DNA of 64,000 bases from assembly GCA_945910005.1 (NCBI GenBank), contig OX246747.1, forward strand, positions 18,067,010 through 18,131,009. Direction: 5' to 3'. The position numbers and the translations under genes are program-made. This document shows, piece by piece, positions 10,988 to 23,425 of the stretch. Below the pieces are notes generated by a model. The model did not search any database, was not told the origin of the DNA, and saw only the letters and a list, made by a program, of their open reading frames with translations. Numbering within the stretch: the stretch's first letter is position 1; the number at the start of each line of letters is the position of its first letter. Source of the stretch: Isoperla grammatica (Eukaryota; Arthropoda; Insecta; Plecoptera; Perlodidae).

Positions 10988-11727
10988 GCAGTCTATGTAT
11001 TCAGCATATTATCGTACGTTATTTCAAAGAAAACGTTCTCGCTGCAGGTAGACAGTAAGACAGACACTCTCAAAGCAAGAACAAGTCAATGAATTAAGCA
11101 TGAACACGAATTGCCCTGAAATAATTTGGCATCAAGTGTTCATTGGTCGAGCGGGTATTACTTTGATGTTGAGTTTTGGTGCTTTCTGTCGGCTTTCCGT
11201 CTAGCTGATCTGCAGGTGGACATTCTGCGTTCCCGCTCAGACCGACCGCGCGGTCAGAGGGTACACCGATAAGATTACACGCACGGCTTTGTATGCGCCG
11301 ACGAGCCATTGAAGTAAAGCTGTATTATTTGAAACACCCGGCCAAGTAGCAGAGGACCGCCCCAAGGACTACGCTGACCAATCAACGAACAGCAACACCT
11401 AGCGCTATCTTCCACAACAACCCTGAACTATTATAGTTTCTTTGGTCGTCCACAGATAGCAGTCACACATAAAAAAAATCGACGCCAGCGCGTGCAGTGA
11501 GAAAACTTGTCCCTCACGGTAAAAAAACGCCCTTAAGTATCGATTTTATAATCGACTTTGAAGAAAAAGCGACCTATCGATCATTATCGAGCAGATCGAT
11601 ACACGCAGACCGCGCAGACGACGCTTATTAGGCATTTACTTACGCAAATTCGCAAAAAGTGTCTGCGTTTTTTGTGAACGAAGTGTGGATTTTGTAGAAG
11701 TGGTAGCCAATAAATGGAAGGGAATCT

Positions 11728-12340
11728 TCGAGAGCCTAGGCCTACGAGATCGCTGACGCATAGGCCTACTATGTTCAAAGAGCCTAGGCCTAGGCCCTAG
11801 ACCTAAAAGTACCTAATCATCAAAGATATTATATTCCCTACTGATCATCAAGTATTTGGAATCATTTTTAAAACGTTCCGTACAACTTAAGTTCAAAATG
11901 TAATCTTTGCATTATTAACCTCAAAATGGGGAAAATCTCGCCAACATGGTCTCACAAAAACAAAAGTGGCCATCTGACAACCCATCTGCAAAACAGATTA
12001 TACTGTAGTTCTATTGTTTCTCCTTACTTGTCTTTCTCCTGTGCCAGGTCCCCGTGTACAGTGTAGGCCTAGGCCTAGTCCTAGGCCTAGCATTTGGCCA
12101 TGCTTCGAGCATAGCCCTAGCCTATCCCAAGACCTAGGCCAAGCCTTAGTACTTTCCTTGTCTAGATCACGTAGGCCTAGACCCAGTTGGCAGAATCTAG
12201 CATCGTTTGAGCCTTAGGCCTAGGGAGACAATAATATTGAACAAATTACAGAATATGGTTTTAGGCCTGGCCCCAGGGACAGCTTTTAGGCCAAGGCCTA
12301 GCCTAGGTGAACTTGGCGGTAGCTTAGATGGGGTCCTAGG
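11728..12340. repeat. GGCCTA-rich simple-sequence zone
   Basis: The motif (CCTAGG/AGGCCT), alternating as CCTAGGCCTAGGCC, is repeated many times with interspersed unique bases. The word is self-complementary, so both strands read alike. Similar zones occur at 13950-14100, 15020-15290, 24215-24430 and 29860-30480. No coding or RNA signal is seen. Confidence 0.7.
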
Positions 12341-12504
12341 TCTAGTCTGCCTAGTCCTCTACCGGTAGTTATTCCTTTCCTGTATATTTTTATTATATTC
12401 AGGCACTACTCGAAACTCGACTCGAAACTCGCGAGTTATTTACTACTCGAACTCGAACTCGACTCGATTTGGAAAAGTGCTACTCGCACACCCCTAGTTT
12501 TTAT

Positions 12505-13607
12505 ATATTTCTCTAAAGCCAGCAAAAACAACTAATTTAAAATTTCTTCATCCTATGTATTTACGGCCGATTCGTGGTCTTATATTACGGTGTTACAAAA
12601 CGAAACTTTTACTTATTATATGACATTACTATATATCTTCATTATTATATATAATTAGGAAAATACCTACATATTTTATTTTATTCAATACTAAATATTT
12701 AAAGCCGACCTAGTTTTGTAACCGGCTTATATTACGGGGTTTCACAACAAAATATGGCAGGTCACATACAAAAATAAAAAACACCCTTAAATTTAAATCT
12801 AAAGATTTTCCTTCAATCCTATCCTATGTATCACTGCCAAGGACAAAAGTAAGAAAAAGACCACTTAAGCCACTCATCTGCATGTGTCGTGTTGTATAAC
12901 ACGGCTTCTGAGAGGTTACTTGCGATTGTGTTGTATTGATTCATAACAAAGTGCATCGTCATGTGATTTACTTGCGCTTGCGGACATATGATCATTGGGC
13001 ATATTTTAGATTGGTTCAAAGCTTTGGCATTGCATCTTTGAAATATCGCTAGCATGAATGGTTCGGAAGTACATGTTGATTTACCATCTTGGATGTTAAT
13101 AATTATGTTGATTTGTATTGCCCTTTGCTTTTAAAGTTTTAATATACTGGTACTTTGCATACACTGGATAAATACGCCTTCGGATATAAATAATATAAAT
13201 AATATGTCCGTTGAATACATAAAAATAAAGTTTAAAACAAATAATAGCAACTCTGGATTACCAATCACCTAGATAGCCTGTCAAATATATAAAAAAAGAA
13301 TGAAGTGAAATGAGAATTGAACTGTATGAATGATCCATTGTATTTGTCTAACTAACATGCGCGCTCGAGACAAGCGAGTAGCGATAACATTGGCAGACGC
13401 CGCTGTAATCGAATCCTTCGCCCCAAGGTCATCTCCGCGCTCGCTGCACAGAAGCCGACACCGGGCTGCCGGAAACGTTGTGATACAATTTCGAACAAAC
13501 CGCGGATATTGTTTTTTGTAGCGCGTTCTTCGTGGAAAACGGTGAACTACCAGCAGCCTATTGCCGATACAACAGCGGAACTGTTATACTCGCCAAGCAC
13601 ACTAGCG
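12505..13607. other. spacer with no recognised gene
   Basis: The first half is AT-rich. A 74-codon minus frame (12831-13055) resembles nothing I know and has no splice support. 13370-13560 is GC-richer with many CpGs and could be a promoter-like segment for the minus exon or a plus-strand gene, but nothing proves this. Confidence 0.4.
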
Positions 13608-13836
13608 CTAATCAAGTGACAACACGGGCTCTGGAATAGTCTTAAGGCTTGTTTCAGACACCAGTGGACCCAGGCTATATAAAGGCTCACCTCTAAGTCC
13701 ATCGCTCCCCTCGTAAACGGGAACCTCTGTCTTGACGACGTCAGACAAGTAGAGCTCTTCGTCAGGTACGCAACACTCTTGCTTCACTTCGATGAGCACG
13801 TTTTCATCCATAGCTGCACAGCTAGCTGCTTCCAAT
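13608..13836 (-). CDS. putative terminal exon, acidic protein, unrecognised
   Basis: A polypyrimidine tract and the TTTCAG acceptor (13837-13848) precede an open frame that ends at TGA 13608. An internal Met at 13811 starts MDENVLIEVKQECCVPDE. The protein is acidic and holds two K-x-E-type steps (EVKQE and VKTEV) similar to SUMO-acceptor sites in N-terminal regions of invertebrate zinc-finger proteins. No zinc finger is in view. It may be a host gene fragment, but the family assignment is only a resemblance. Confidence 0.4.
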
Positions 13837-14647
13837 CTGAAATTAAAACAAGATCGATTGCAATTTGTAAACCCATTCATCGGTGGTTTCTCCAACAGTT
13901 CAATGTACGGTTGGCAAAGAAGGACAGGTCAGGCCTAGACCCATTGCTAGAAGCTTTGTATCTATAGGCTATCTAGGCCTAGCACCTATCGTTGAGATAG
14001 ACGCTACAAATACAAATCTAAAAGTCTAGGCCTGTTGAAGACCTTGAATAGGCCTACCTACCCTACGAGTTCTCGATCTCAAACACATAGCCTAAGTCTT
14101 GTTCAATTTTTCTTTAGACGGACTGCCGCTTGCTATACAATGCATAGGCTGTGAAATACGCATACTGTAGCTGGTTACATTACGGTAGACCCCCGGTGTA
14201 AGATCCCTACCACTTAACCCTACCTTCACCAATGTTCTAGAGATAGGCAAACGTTCGTTGCTGAAAGGCCTAGAGCCCTAAACAAATGAAGTAGATTACC
14301 TAGCCTCATCGGTCACATTATCGCCGCCTTACGGGTGCCTGTCGATGGTTTTCAGTTTTAACATGTAAACGTTTTAATTTTTAGCCAGGTCAATTTGAGT
14401 GGGAAGACAGTAAGACTGCCATTACACAGCTACTTTAAATGTTGTTTCAATTTCTCCAAAAGATTAAAGAAATAACTTAGGTCCATGAATTGATGTGACT
14501 GGAGTGACTTGACACAATCGCTTGACATCTGCCCGATTGGTTCGGTTTCTTTTTGAAATCAAGTTCTCAGATGAAGCAGGCTTTTCACACATTCGGGCTG
14601 GTCCTAATTTGCATGATGTCCGTTTCAACCGTCTCCTTTTCGGTGTA
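13837..14647. other. spacer with scattered GGCCTA words
   Basis: No gene or structured repeat is seen. GGCCTA words cluster at 13930-14060. Confidence 0.5.
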
Positions 14648-14993
14648 AAGGTCGGTGCACAATTGCCCGGTAACGATAACTGTAACTATAACGATAACGA
14701 TAAAACGGTAACGGGAAGGCATTCGATGCACAATTGCCCGTTAAGCAGACGCTCGGCTATTTGCTAATACTTTAAACAGGCCGTGGACGCTTAATTCTGA
14801 TTGGTCCCGGTAACGTACAGACGGGAACGGTAACGTTAAGTTAAAACTTGGCGAACTTCCCGTTCCCGTTACCGGGCCCGGTAACGGGAAGCTCTGATTG
14901 TGCATCGTATCGTAGTTTAACATGGAATCGAAGTTTATTCCCGTTATCGTTATCGTTACAGTTATCGTTACCGGGCGATTGTGCACCGACCTT
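14648..14993. mobile_element. foldback MITE with GGTCGGTGCACAAT ends
   Basis: The left arm AAGGTCGGTGCACAATTG, followed by GCCCGGTAACGATAACTG, is mirrored by the right arm (GTTATCGTTACCGGGC, then GTGCACCGACCTT). Inner words GTTACCGGG / CCCGGTAAC and the repeated GATAACGATAAC give several nested hairpins over 346 bp. A weaker relative of the end (AAAGTCGGTGCACAACG) occurs at about 30511. No convincing target duplication is seen; the superfamily is unknown. Confidence 0.65.
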
Positions 14994-15336
14994 AAAAGCA
15001 ACATCTAAAAATATGAAAAATCTTAGGCTAGCTGTCTCAGGCCGTAGGCCTAGTTCAGATATGATAGTTCTATTGGTAGGCCTAGCCTAGGCCTAGACCT
15101 ACCTGCATTATGAGAGTCTAGGTCGTATGTAGGCCGAAGCACAGGTAGGCCTAGCCCGTTTTATTTCTCTATGAGGTAGGCCTAGGCCTAGCCGTAGCCA
15201 CCAAAACACCTACAAGTAAACCTATCTAGGCCTACCAAGTACCAAGAGCCGGGAGCCAACTTCACACCAGTTAGTAGGCCTACATGTACTGCTTTAGTCC
15301 TCGCGCCGAAATTGGGGGAAAAAATGTTGGGAAGCC

Positions 15337-15377
15337 CTATTCCCACGATTATCGTGGCACGATAATCGTGGGAATAG
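15337..15377. repeat. perfect 41-bp palindrome at the left flank of the satellite
   Basis: Two 20-bp arms of CTATTCCCACGATTATCGTG meet at a single central G. Related words (GTGGGAATAG, CACGATAATCG) recur to 15485. They appear again in inverted orientation at 24105-24200 on the far side of the satellite. Confidence 0.85.
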
Positions 15378-15579
15378 TTTACCCACAACGCTGAAGCTAT
15401 TAACACGAGTGGCTCGTGGACTAAAAAATCGTGCCACGAAATCGTGCCAATAGCTAACGCGCAAAGCAAAAGCTATTCCCACGATCAGGCCACGAGTGTT
15501 CCCTGCGTCTTCGTCAAGGCCGCACGACCGAGCGCCACGATGGGAAATGCGGCAACCCTGTCAGCTCGCGCCGCCAATG

Positions 15580-18500
15580 ACGTCAGAATCGTGCCCCAGG
15601 AAACAAACCCAATCTTATTGACTGGTTACGCCCAATCCAATATGACTATCATGTAGCTCTTATATACTGTGCTACGTCAAGATAGTGCCCCTAAGAACAC
15701 AACTTACCTCATATAGACATGTTAAGACCATATGACTCTCAGGTGGCTCTTATCTACTGTGGTATGTCAGAATCGTGCACCTAAGAACTAGCCACTTCAT
15801 ATAGACAAGTTACGCCCTATACAACTCTCAGGTGGCTCTTATCTACTATGGTATGTCAGAATCGTGCCCCTAAGAACAAGCCACTTCATATATACATGTT
15901 ACGCCTAATACGACTCTCAGGAGGCTCTTATCTACTATGGTATGTCAGAATCGTGCCCCTAAGAACAAGCCACTTCATATAGACATGTTACGACCAATAC
16001 GACTCTCAGGTGGCTCTTATCTACTATGGTATGTCAGAATCGTGCCCCTAAGAACAAGCCACTTCATAAAGACATGTTACGCCCAATACGACTCTCAGGT
16101 GGCTCTTATCTACTGTGGTATGTCAGAATCGTGCCCCTAAGAACAAGCCACTTCATATAGACATGTAACGCCCAATACGACTCTCAGGTGGCTCTTATCT
16201 ACTATGGTATGTCAGAATCGTGCCCCTAAGAACAAGCCACTTCATATAGACATGTTACGACCAATACGACTCTCAGGTGGCTCTTATCTACTATGGTATG
16301 TCAGAATCGTGCCCCTAAGAACAAGCCACTTCATATAGACATGTTACGCCCAATACGACTCTCAGGTGGCTCTTATCTACTATGGTATGTCAGAATCGTG
16401 CCCCTAAGAACAAGCCACTTCATATAGACATGTTACGCCCAATACCACTCTCAGGTGGCTCTTATCTACTATGGTATGTCAGAATCGTGCCCCTAAGAAC
16501 AAGCCACTTCATATAGACATGTTACGCCCAATACGACTCTCAGGTGGCTCTTATCTACTATGGTATGTCAGAATCGTGCCCCTAAGAACAAGCCACTTCA
16601 TATAGACATGATACGCCCTATACGACTCTCAGGTAGCTCTTATCTACTATGGTATGTCAGAATCGTGCCCCTAAGAACAAGCCACTTCATATAGACATAT
16701 TACGCCCAATACGACTCTCAGGTGCCTCTTATCTACTATGGTATGTCAGAATCGTGCCCCTAAGAACAAGCCACTTCATATAGACATGTTACGCCCAATA
16801 CGACTCTCAGGTGCCTCTTATCTACTATGGTATGTCAGAATCGTGCCCCTAAGAACAAGCCACTTCATATAGACATGTTACGCCCAATACGACTCTCAGG
16901 AGGCTCTTATCTACTATGGTTTGTCAGAATCGTGCCCCTAAGAACAAGCCACTTCATATAGACATGTTACGCCCAATACGACTCTCAGGTGCCTCTTATC
17001 TACTATGGTATGTCAGAATCGTGCCCCTAAGAACAAGCCTATTCATATAGACATGTTACGCCCAATACGACTCTCAGGTGCCTCTTATCTACTATGGTAT
17101 GTCAGAATCGTGCCCCTAAGAACAAGCCACTTCATATAGACATGTTACGCCCAATACGACTCTCAGGTGGCTCTTATCTACTATGGTATGTCAGAATCGT
17201 GCCCCTAAGAACAAGCCACTTCATATAGACATAATACGCCCTATACGACTCTCAGGTGGCTCTTATCTACTATGGTATGTCAGAATCGTGCCCCTAAGAA
17301 CAAGCCACTTCATATAGACATGATACGCCCTATACGACTCTCAGGTGGCTTTTATCTACTATGGTATGTCAGAATCGTGCCCCTAAGAACAAGCCACTTC
17401 ATATATACATGTTACGCCTAATACGACTCTCAGGAGGCTCTTATCTACTATGGTATGTCAGAATCGTGCCCCTAAGAACAAGCCACTTCATATAGACATG
17501 TTACGACCAATACGACTCTCAGGTGGCTCTTATCTACTATGGTATGTCAGAATCGTGCCCCTAAGAACAAGCCACTTCATAAAGACATGTTACGCCCAAT
17601 ACGACTCTCAGGTGGCTCTTATCTACTGTGGTATGTCAGAATCGTGCCCCTAAGAACAAGCCACTTCATATAGACATGTAACGCCCAATACGACTCTCAG
17701 GTGGCTCTTATCTACTATGGTATGTCAGAATCGTGCCCCTAAGAACAAGCCACTTCATATAGACATGTTACGACCAATACGACTCTCAGGTGGCTCTTAT
17801 CTACTATGGTATGTCAGAATCGTGCCCCTAAGAACAAGCCACTTCATATAGACATGTTACGCCCAATACGACTCTCAGGTGGCTCTTATCTACTATGGTA
17901 TGTCAGAATCGTGCCCCTAAGAACAAGCCACTTCATATAGACATGTTACGCCCAATACCACTCTCAGGTGGCTCTTATCTACTATGGTATGTCAGAATCG
18001 TGCCCCTAAGAACAAGCCACTTCATATAGACATGTTACGCCCAATACGACTCTCAGGTGGCTCTTATCTACTATGGTATGTCAGAATCGTGCCCCTAAGA
18101 ACAAGCCACTTCATATAGACATGATACGCCCTATACGACTCTCAGGTAGCTCTTATCTACTATGGTATGTCAGAATCGTGCCCCTAAGAACAAGCCACTT
18201 CATATAGACATATTACGCCCAATACGACTCTCAGGTGCCTCTTATCTACTATGGTATGTCAGAATCGTGCCCCTAAGAACAAGCCACTTCATATAGACAT
18301 GTTACGCCCAATACGACTCTCAGGTGCCTCTTATCTACTATGGTATGTCAGAATCGTGCCCCTAAGAACAAGCCACTTCATTTAGACATGTTACGCCCAA
18401 TACGACTCTCAGGAGGCTCTTATCTACTATGGTATGTCAGAATCGTGCCCCTAAGAACAAGCCACTTCATATAGACATGTTACGCCCAATACGACTCTCA

Positions 18501-20634
18501 GGTGCCTCTTATCTACTATGGTATGTCAGAATCGTGCCCCTAAGAACAAGCCTATTCATATAGACATGTTACGCCCAATACGACTCTCAGGTGCCTCTTA
18601 TCTACTATGGTATGTCAGAATCGTGCCCCTAAGAACAAGCCACTTCATATAGACATGTTACGCCCAATACGACTCTCAGGTGGCTCTTATCTACTATGGT
18701 ATGTCAGAATCGTGCCCCTAAGAACAAGCCACTTCATATAGACATAATACGCCCTATACGACTCTCAGGTGGCTCTTATCTACTATGGTATGTCAGAATC
18801 GTGCCCCTAAGAACAAGCCACTTCATATAGACATGATACGCCCTATACGACTCTCAGGTGGCTCTTATCTACTATGGTATGTCAGAATCGTGCCCCTAAG
18901 AACAAGCCACTTCATATAGACATGATACGCCCTATACGACTCTCAGGTAGCTCTTATCTACTATGGTATGTCAGAATCGTGCCCCTAAGAACAAGCCACT
19001 TCATATAGACATATTACGCCCAATACGACTCTCAGGTGCCTCTTATCTACTATGGTATGTCAGAATCGTGCCCCTAAGAACAAGCCACTTCATATAGACA
19101 TGTTACGCCCAATACGACTCTCAGGTGCCTCTTATCTACTATGGTATGTCAGAATCGTGCCCCTAAGAACAAGCCACTTCATATAGACATGTTACGCCCA
19201 ATACGACTCTCAGGAGGCTCTTATCTACTATGGTATGTCAGAATCGTGCCCCTAAGAACAAGCCACTTCATATAGACATGTTACGCCCAATACGACTCTC
19301 AGGTGCCTCTTATCTACTATGGTATGTCAGAATCGTGCCCCTAAGAACAAGCCTATTCATATAGACATGTTACGCCCAATACGACTCTCAGGTGCCTCTT
19401 ATCTACTATGGTATGTCAGAATCGTGCCACTAAGAACAAGCCACTTCATATAGACATATTACGCCCAATACGACTCTCAGGTGGCTTTTATCTACTATGG
19501 TATGTCAGAATCGTGCCCCTAAGAACAAGCCACTTCATATAGACATGTTACGCCCAATACGACTCTCAGGTGCCTCTTATCTACTATGGTATGTCAGAAT
19601 CGTGCCCCTAAGAACAAGCCACTTCATATAGACATGATACGCCCTATACGATTCTCAGGTGGCTCTTATCTACTATGGTATGTCAGAATCGTGCCCCTAA
19701 GAAAAGGCCACTTCATATAGACATATTACGCCCAATACGACTCTCAGGTGGCTCTTATCTACTATGGTATGTCAGAATCGTGCCCCTAAGAACAAGCCAC
19801 TTCATATAGACATGATACGCCCTATACGACTCTCAGGTGGCTCTTATCTACTATGGTATGTCAGAATCGTGCCCCTAAGAACAAGCCACTTCATATAGAC
19901 ATGATACGCCCTATACGACTCTCAGGTGCCTCTTATCTACTATGGTATGTCAGAATCGTGCCCCTAAGAACAAGCCACTTCATATAGACATGATACGCCC
20001 AATACGACTCTCAGGTGGCTCTTATCTACTATGGTATGTCAGAATCGTGCCCCTAAGAACAAGCCACTTCATATAGACATGTTACGACCAATACGACTCT
20101 CAGGTGGCTCTTATCTACTATGGTATGTCAGAATCGTGCCCCTAAGAACAAGCCACTTCATATAGACATGATACGCCCTATACGACTCTCAGGTGGCTCT
20201 TATCTACTATGGTATGTCAGAATCGTGCCCCTAAGAAAAGGCCACTTCATATAGACATATTACGCCCAATACGACTCTCAGGAGGCTCTTATCTACTATG
20301 GTATGTCAGAATCGTGCCCCTAAGAACAAGCCACTTCATATAGACATGTTACGCCCAATACGACTCTCAGGTGCCTCTTATCTACTATGGTATGTCAGAA
20401 TCGTGCCACTAAGAACAAGCCACTTCATATAGACATGTTACGCCCAATACGACTCTCAGGTGGCTCTAATCTACTATGGTATGTCAGAATCGTGCCCCTA
20501 AGAACAAGCCACTTCATATAGACATGTTACGACCAATACGACTCTCAGGTGGCTCTTATCTACTATGGTATGTCAGAATCGTGCCCCTAAGAACAAGCCA
20601 CTTCATATAGACATGTTACGCCCAATACGACTCC
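15580..20634 (+). repeat. 89-bp satellite array, forward arm, with 17-mer higher-order repeat
   Basis: About 56 tandem copies of an 89-bp monomer are present, with consensus landmarks GTTACGCCCAATACGACTC, TCTACTATGGTATGTCAG, AATCGTGCCCCTAAGAAC and CCACTTCATATAGACATG. The first copies (15580-15800) are diverged and the centre is nearly uniform. Private variants repeat at exactly 1513 bp (17 x 89). For example, the ATAAAGACATG, ATGTAACG, CCAATACCAC and CCTATTCATA variants near 16070, 16165, 16440 and 17040 recur 1513 bp later. A further 801-bp (9 x 89) duplication starts at about 18925. No conserved reading frame is present. Confidence 0.97.
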
Positions 20635-20646
20635 AATACGACTACG

Positions 20647-23425
20647 GCCGTAACATGTCTATATGAAGTGGCTTGTTCTTAGGGGCACGATTCTGACATA
20701 CCATAGTAGATAAGAGCCTCCTGAGAGTCGTATTGGGCGTAACATGTCTATATGAAGTGGCTTGTTCTTAGGGGCACGATTCTGACATACCATAGTAGAT
20801 AAGAGCCACCTGAGAGTCGTATTGGGCGTAACATGTCTATATGAAGTGGCTTGTTCTTAGGGGCACGATTCTGACATACCATAGTAGATAAGAGCCTCCT
20901 GAGAGTCGTATTGGGCGTAACATGTCTATATGAAGTGGCTTGTTCTTAGGGGCACGATTCTGACATACCATAGTAGATAAGAGCCTCCTGAGAGTCGTAT
21001 TGGGCGTAACTTGTCTATATGAAGAGGCTTGTTCTTAGGGGCACGATTCTGACATACCATAGTAGATAAGAGCCACCTGAGAGTCGTATAGGGCGTATCA
21101 TGTCTATATGAAGTGGCTTTTTCTTAGGGGCACGATTCTGACATACCATAGTAGATAAGAGCCACCTGAGAGTCGTATTGGGCGTAATATGTCTATATGA
21201 AGTGGCCTTTTCTTAGGGGCACGATTCTGACATACCATAGTAGATAAGAGCCACCTGAGAGTCGTATAGGGCGTAACTTGTCTATATGAAGTGGCTAGTT
21301 CTTAGGGGCACGATTCTGACATACCATAGTAGATAAGAGCCACCTGAGAGTCGTATTGGGCGTAACATGTCTATATGAAGTGGCTTGTTCTTAGGGGCAC
21401 GATTCTGACATACCATAGTAGATAAGAGCCACCTGAGAGTCGTATTGGCCGTGACATGTCTATATGAAGTGGCTTAATCTCAGGGGCACGATTCTGTCAT
21501 ACCATAGTAGATAAGAGCCACTTGAGTCGTATTGGGCGTAATATGTCTATATGAACTGGCCTTTTCTTAGGGGCACGATTCTGACATACCATAGTAGATA
21601 AGAGCCACCTGAGAGTCGTATTAGGCGTAACAGGTCTTAATGAAGTGGCTAAATCTTAGGGGCACGATTCTGTCATACCATAGTAGATAAGAGCCACTTG
21701 AGAGTCGTATTGGGCGTAATATGTCTATATGAATTGGCCTTTTCTTAGGGGCACGATTCTGACATACCATAGTAGATAAGAGCCACCTGAGAGTCGTATT
21801 GGCCGTGACATGTCTATATGAAGTGGCTAAATCTTAGGGGCACAATTCTGTCATACCATAGTAGATAAAAGCGTCCTGAGAGTCGTATTGGCCGTAACAT
21901 GTCTATATGATGTGACTTGTTCTTAGGGGCACGATTCTGACATACCATAGTATAAAAGATCCACCTAAGAGTCGTATTAGGCGTAAAATGTCTATATGAA
22001 GTACCTTGTTCTTAGGGGCACGATTCTGACATACCATAGTAGATAAGAGCCACCTGAATCTCGTATTGGGCGTATCATGTCTATATGAAGTGGCTTGTTC
22101 TTAAAGGCACGATTCTGACATACCATAGTAGATAACCGCCTCCTGAGAGTCGTATTGGGCGTAACATGTCTATATGAAGTGGCTTGTTCTTAGGGGCACG
22201 ATTCTGACATATCATATTAGATAAGAGCCACCTGAGAGTGGTATAGGGCGTAACTTGTCTATATGAAGTGGCTAGTTCTTAGGGGCACGATTCTGACATA
22301 CCATAGTAGATAAGAGCCACCTGAGAGTCGTATTGGGCGTAACATGTCTATATGAAGTGGCTTGTTCTTAGGGGCACGATTCTGACATACCATAGTAGAT
22401 AAGAGCCTACTGAGATTCGTATTAGGCGTAACTAGTCTATATGAAGTGGCTTGTTCTTAGGGGCACGATTCTGACATGTCATAGTAGATAAGAGCCATTT
22501 GAGAGTCGTATTGGGCGTAACATGTCTATATGAAGTGGCTTGTTCTTAGGGGCACGATTCTGACATACCATAGTAGATAAGAGCCATTTGAGAGTCGTAT
22601 TGGGCGTAACATGTCTATATGAAGTGGCTTGTTCTTAGGGGCACGATTCTGACATACCATAGTAGATAAGAGCTACCTGAGAGTCGTATAGGGCATATTA
22701 TGTCTATATGAAGTGGCTTGTTCTTTGGGGAACGATTCTGACATACCATAGTAGATAAGAGCCACCTGAGAGTCGTATAGGGCGTAACATGTCTATATGA
22801 AGTGGCTTGTTCTTAGGGGCACGATTCTGACATACCATAGTAGATAAGAGCTACCTGAGAGTCGTATAGGGCATATCATGTCTATATGAAGTGGCTTGTT
22901 CTTAGGGGAACGATTCTGACATACCATAGTAGATAAGAGCCATTTGAGAGTCGTATAGGGCGTAACATGTCTATATGAAGTGGCTTGTTCTTAGGGGCAC
23001 GATTCTGACATACCATAGTAGATAAGAGCCACCTGAGAGTCGTATTGGGCGTAACATGTCTATATGAAGTGGCTTGTTCTTAGGAGCACGATTCTGACAT
23101 ACCATAGTAGATAAGAGCCTCCTGAGAGTCGTATAGGGCGTATCATGTCTATATGAAGTGGCTTGTTCTTAGGGGCACGATTCTGACATACCATAGTAGA
23201 TAAGAGCTACACGAGAGTCGTATAGGGCATATCATGTCTATATGAAGTGGCTTGTTCTTAGGGGAACGATTCTGACATACCATAGTAGATAAGAGCCACC
23301 TGAGAGTCGTATTGGGCGTAACATGTCTATATGAAGTGGCTTGTTCTTAGGAGCACGATTCTGACATACCATAGTAGATAAGAGCCTCCTGAGAGTCGTA
23401 TTGGGCGTAATATGTCTGTAGGTGG
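20647..23425 (-). repeat. 89-bp satellite array, inverted arm
   Basis: After a short junction (20634-20646, with palindrome TACGGCCGTA centred at about 20647), the same monomer runs on the opposite strand for about 31 copies. This arm is more diverged. Variants include GGGGAACGATTC, GGGCATATCATG, and copies with TTTTCTTAGG or AAATCTTAGG in place of TGTTCTTAGG. The array ends abruptly at 23425 in GTAATATGTCTG followed by unrelated sequence. Confidence 0.96.

Larger units (their letters stand above)
6750..12496. mobile_element. large hAT-type element bounded by TAGGGCTG ends, with nested insertions
   Basis: The left end reads TAGGGCTGTGCGAGTACTCG. The right end, reverse-complemented, reads TAGGGGTGTGCGAGTAGCAC. 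Both ends are followed by runs of CGAGT/ACTCG words. Exact 8-bp copies of GTTTTTAT sit at 6742-6749 and 12497-12504, the hAT-type target duplication. The span of 5.7 kb contains a nested element (9367-10987), a MITE (7751-8076), a dispersed repeat (7500-7720), a CAGC-repeat GC island (about 7290-7430), one splice-bounded exon (8936-9068) and GGCCTA-rich sequence (11728-12340). No transposase is recognisable, so it is nonautonomous or has captured foreign sequence. Confidence 0.75.

Noticed and set aside
15905..15920. TAATACGACTC in satellite monomers, like a T7 promoter
   Set aside because: Only the first 11 bases match and the ACTATAG part is absent. The word is simply part of the monomer.
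15580..23425. CRISPR-like array or repeat-encoded peptide
   Set aside because: The whole 89-bp unit repeats with no unique spacers, and 89 is not a multiple of 3. Open frames of 67 codons repeat only because the DNA does. It is a satellite in a eukaryotic context.
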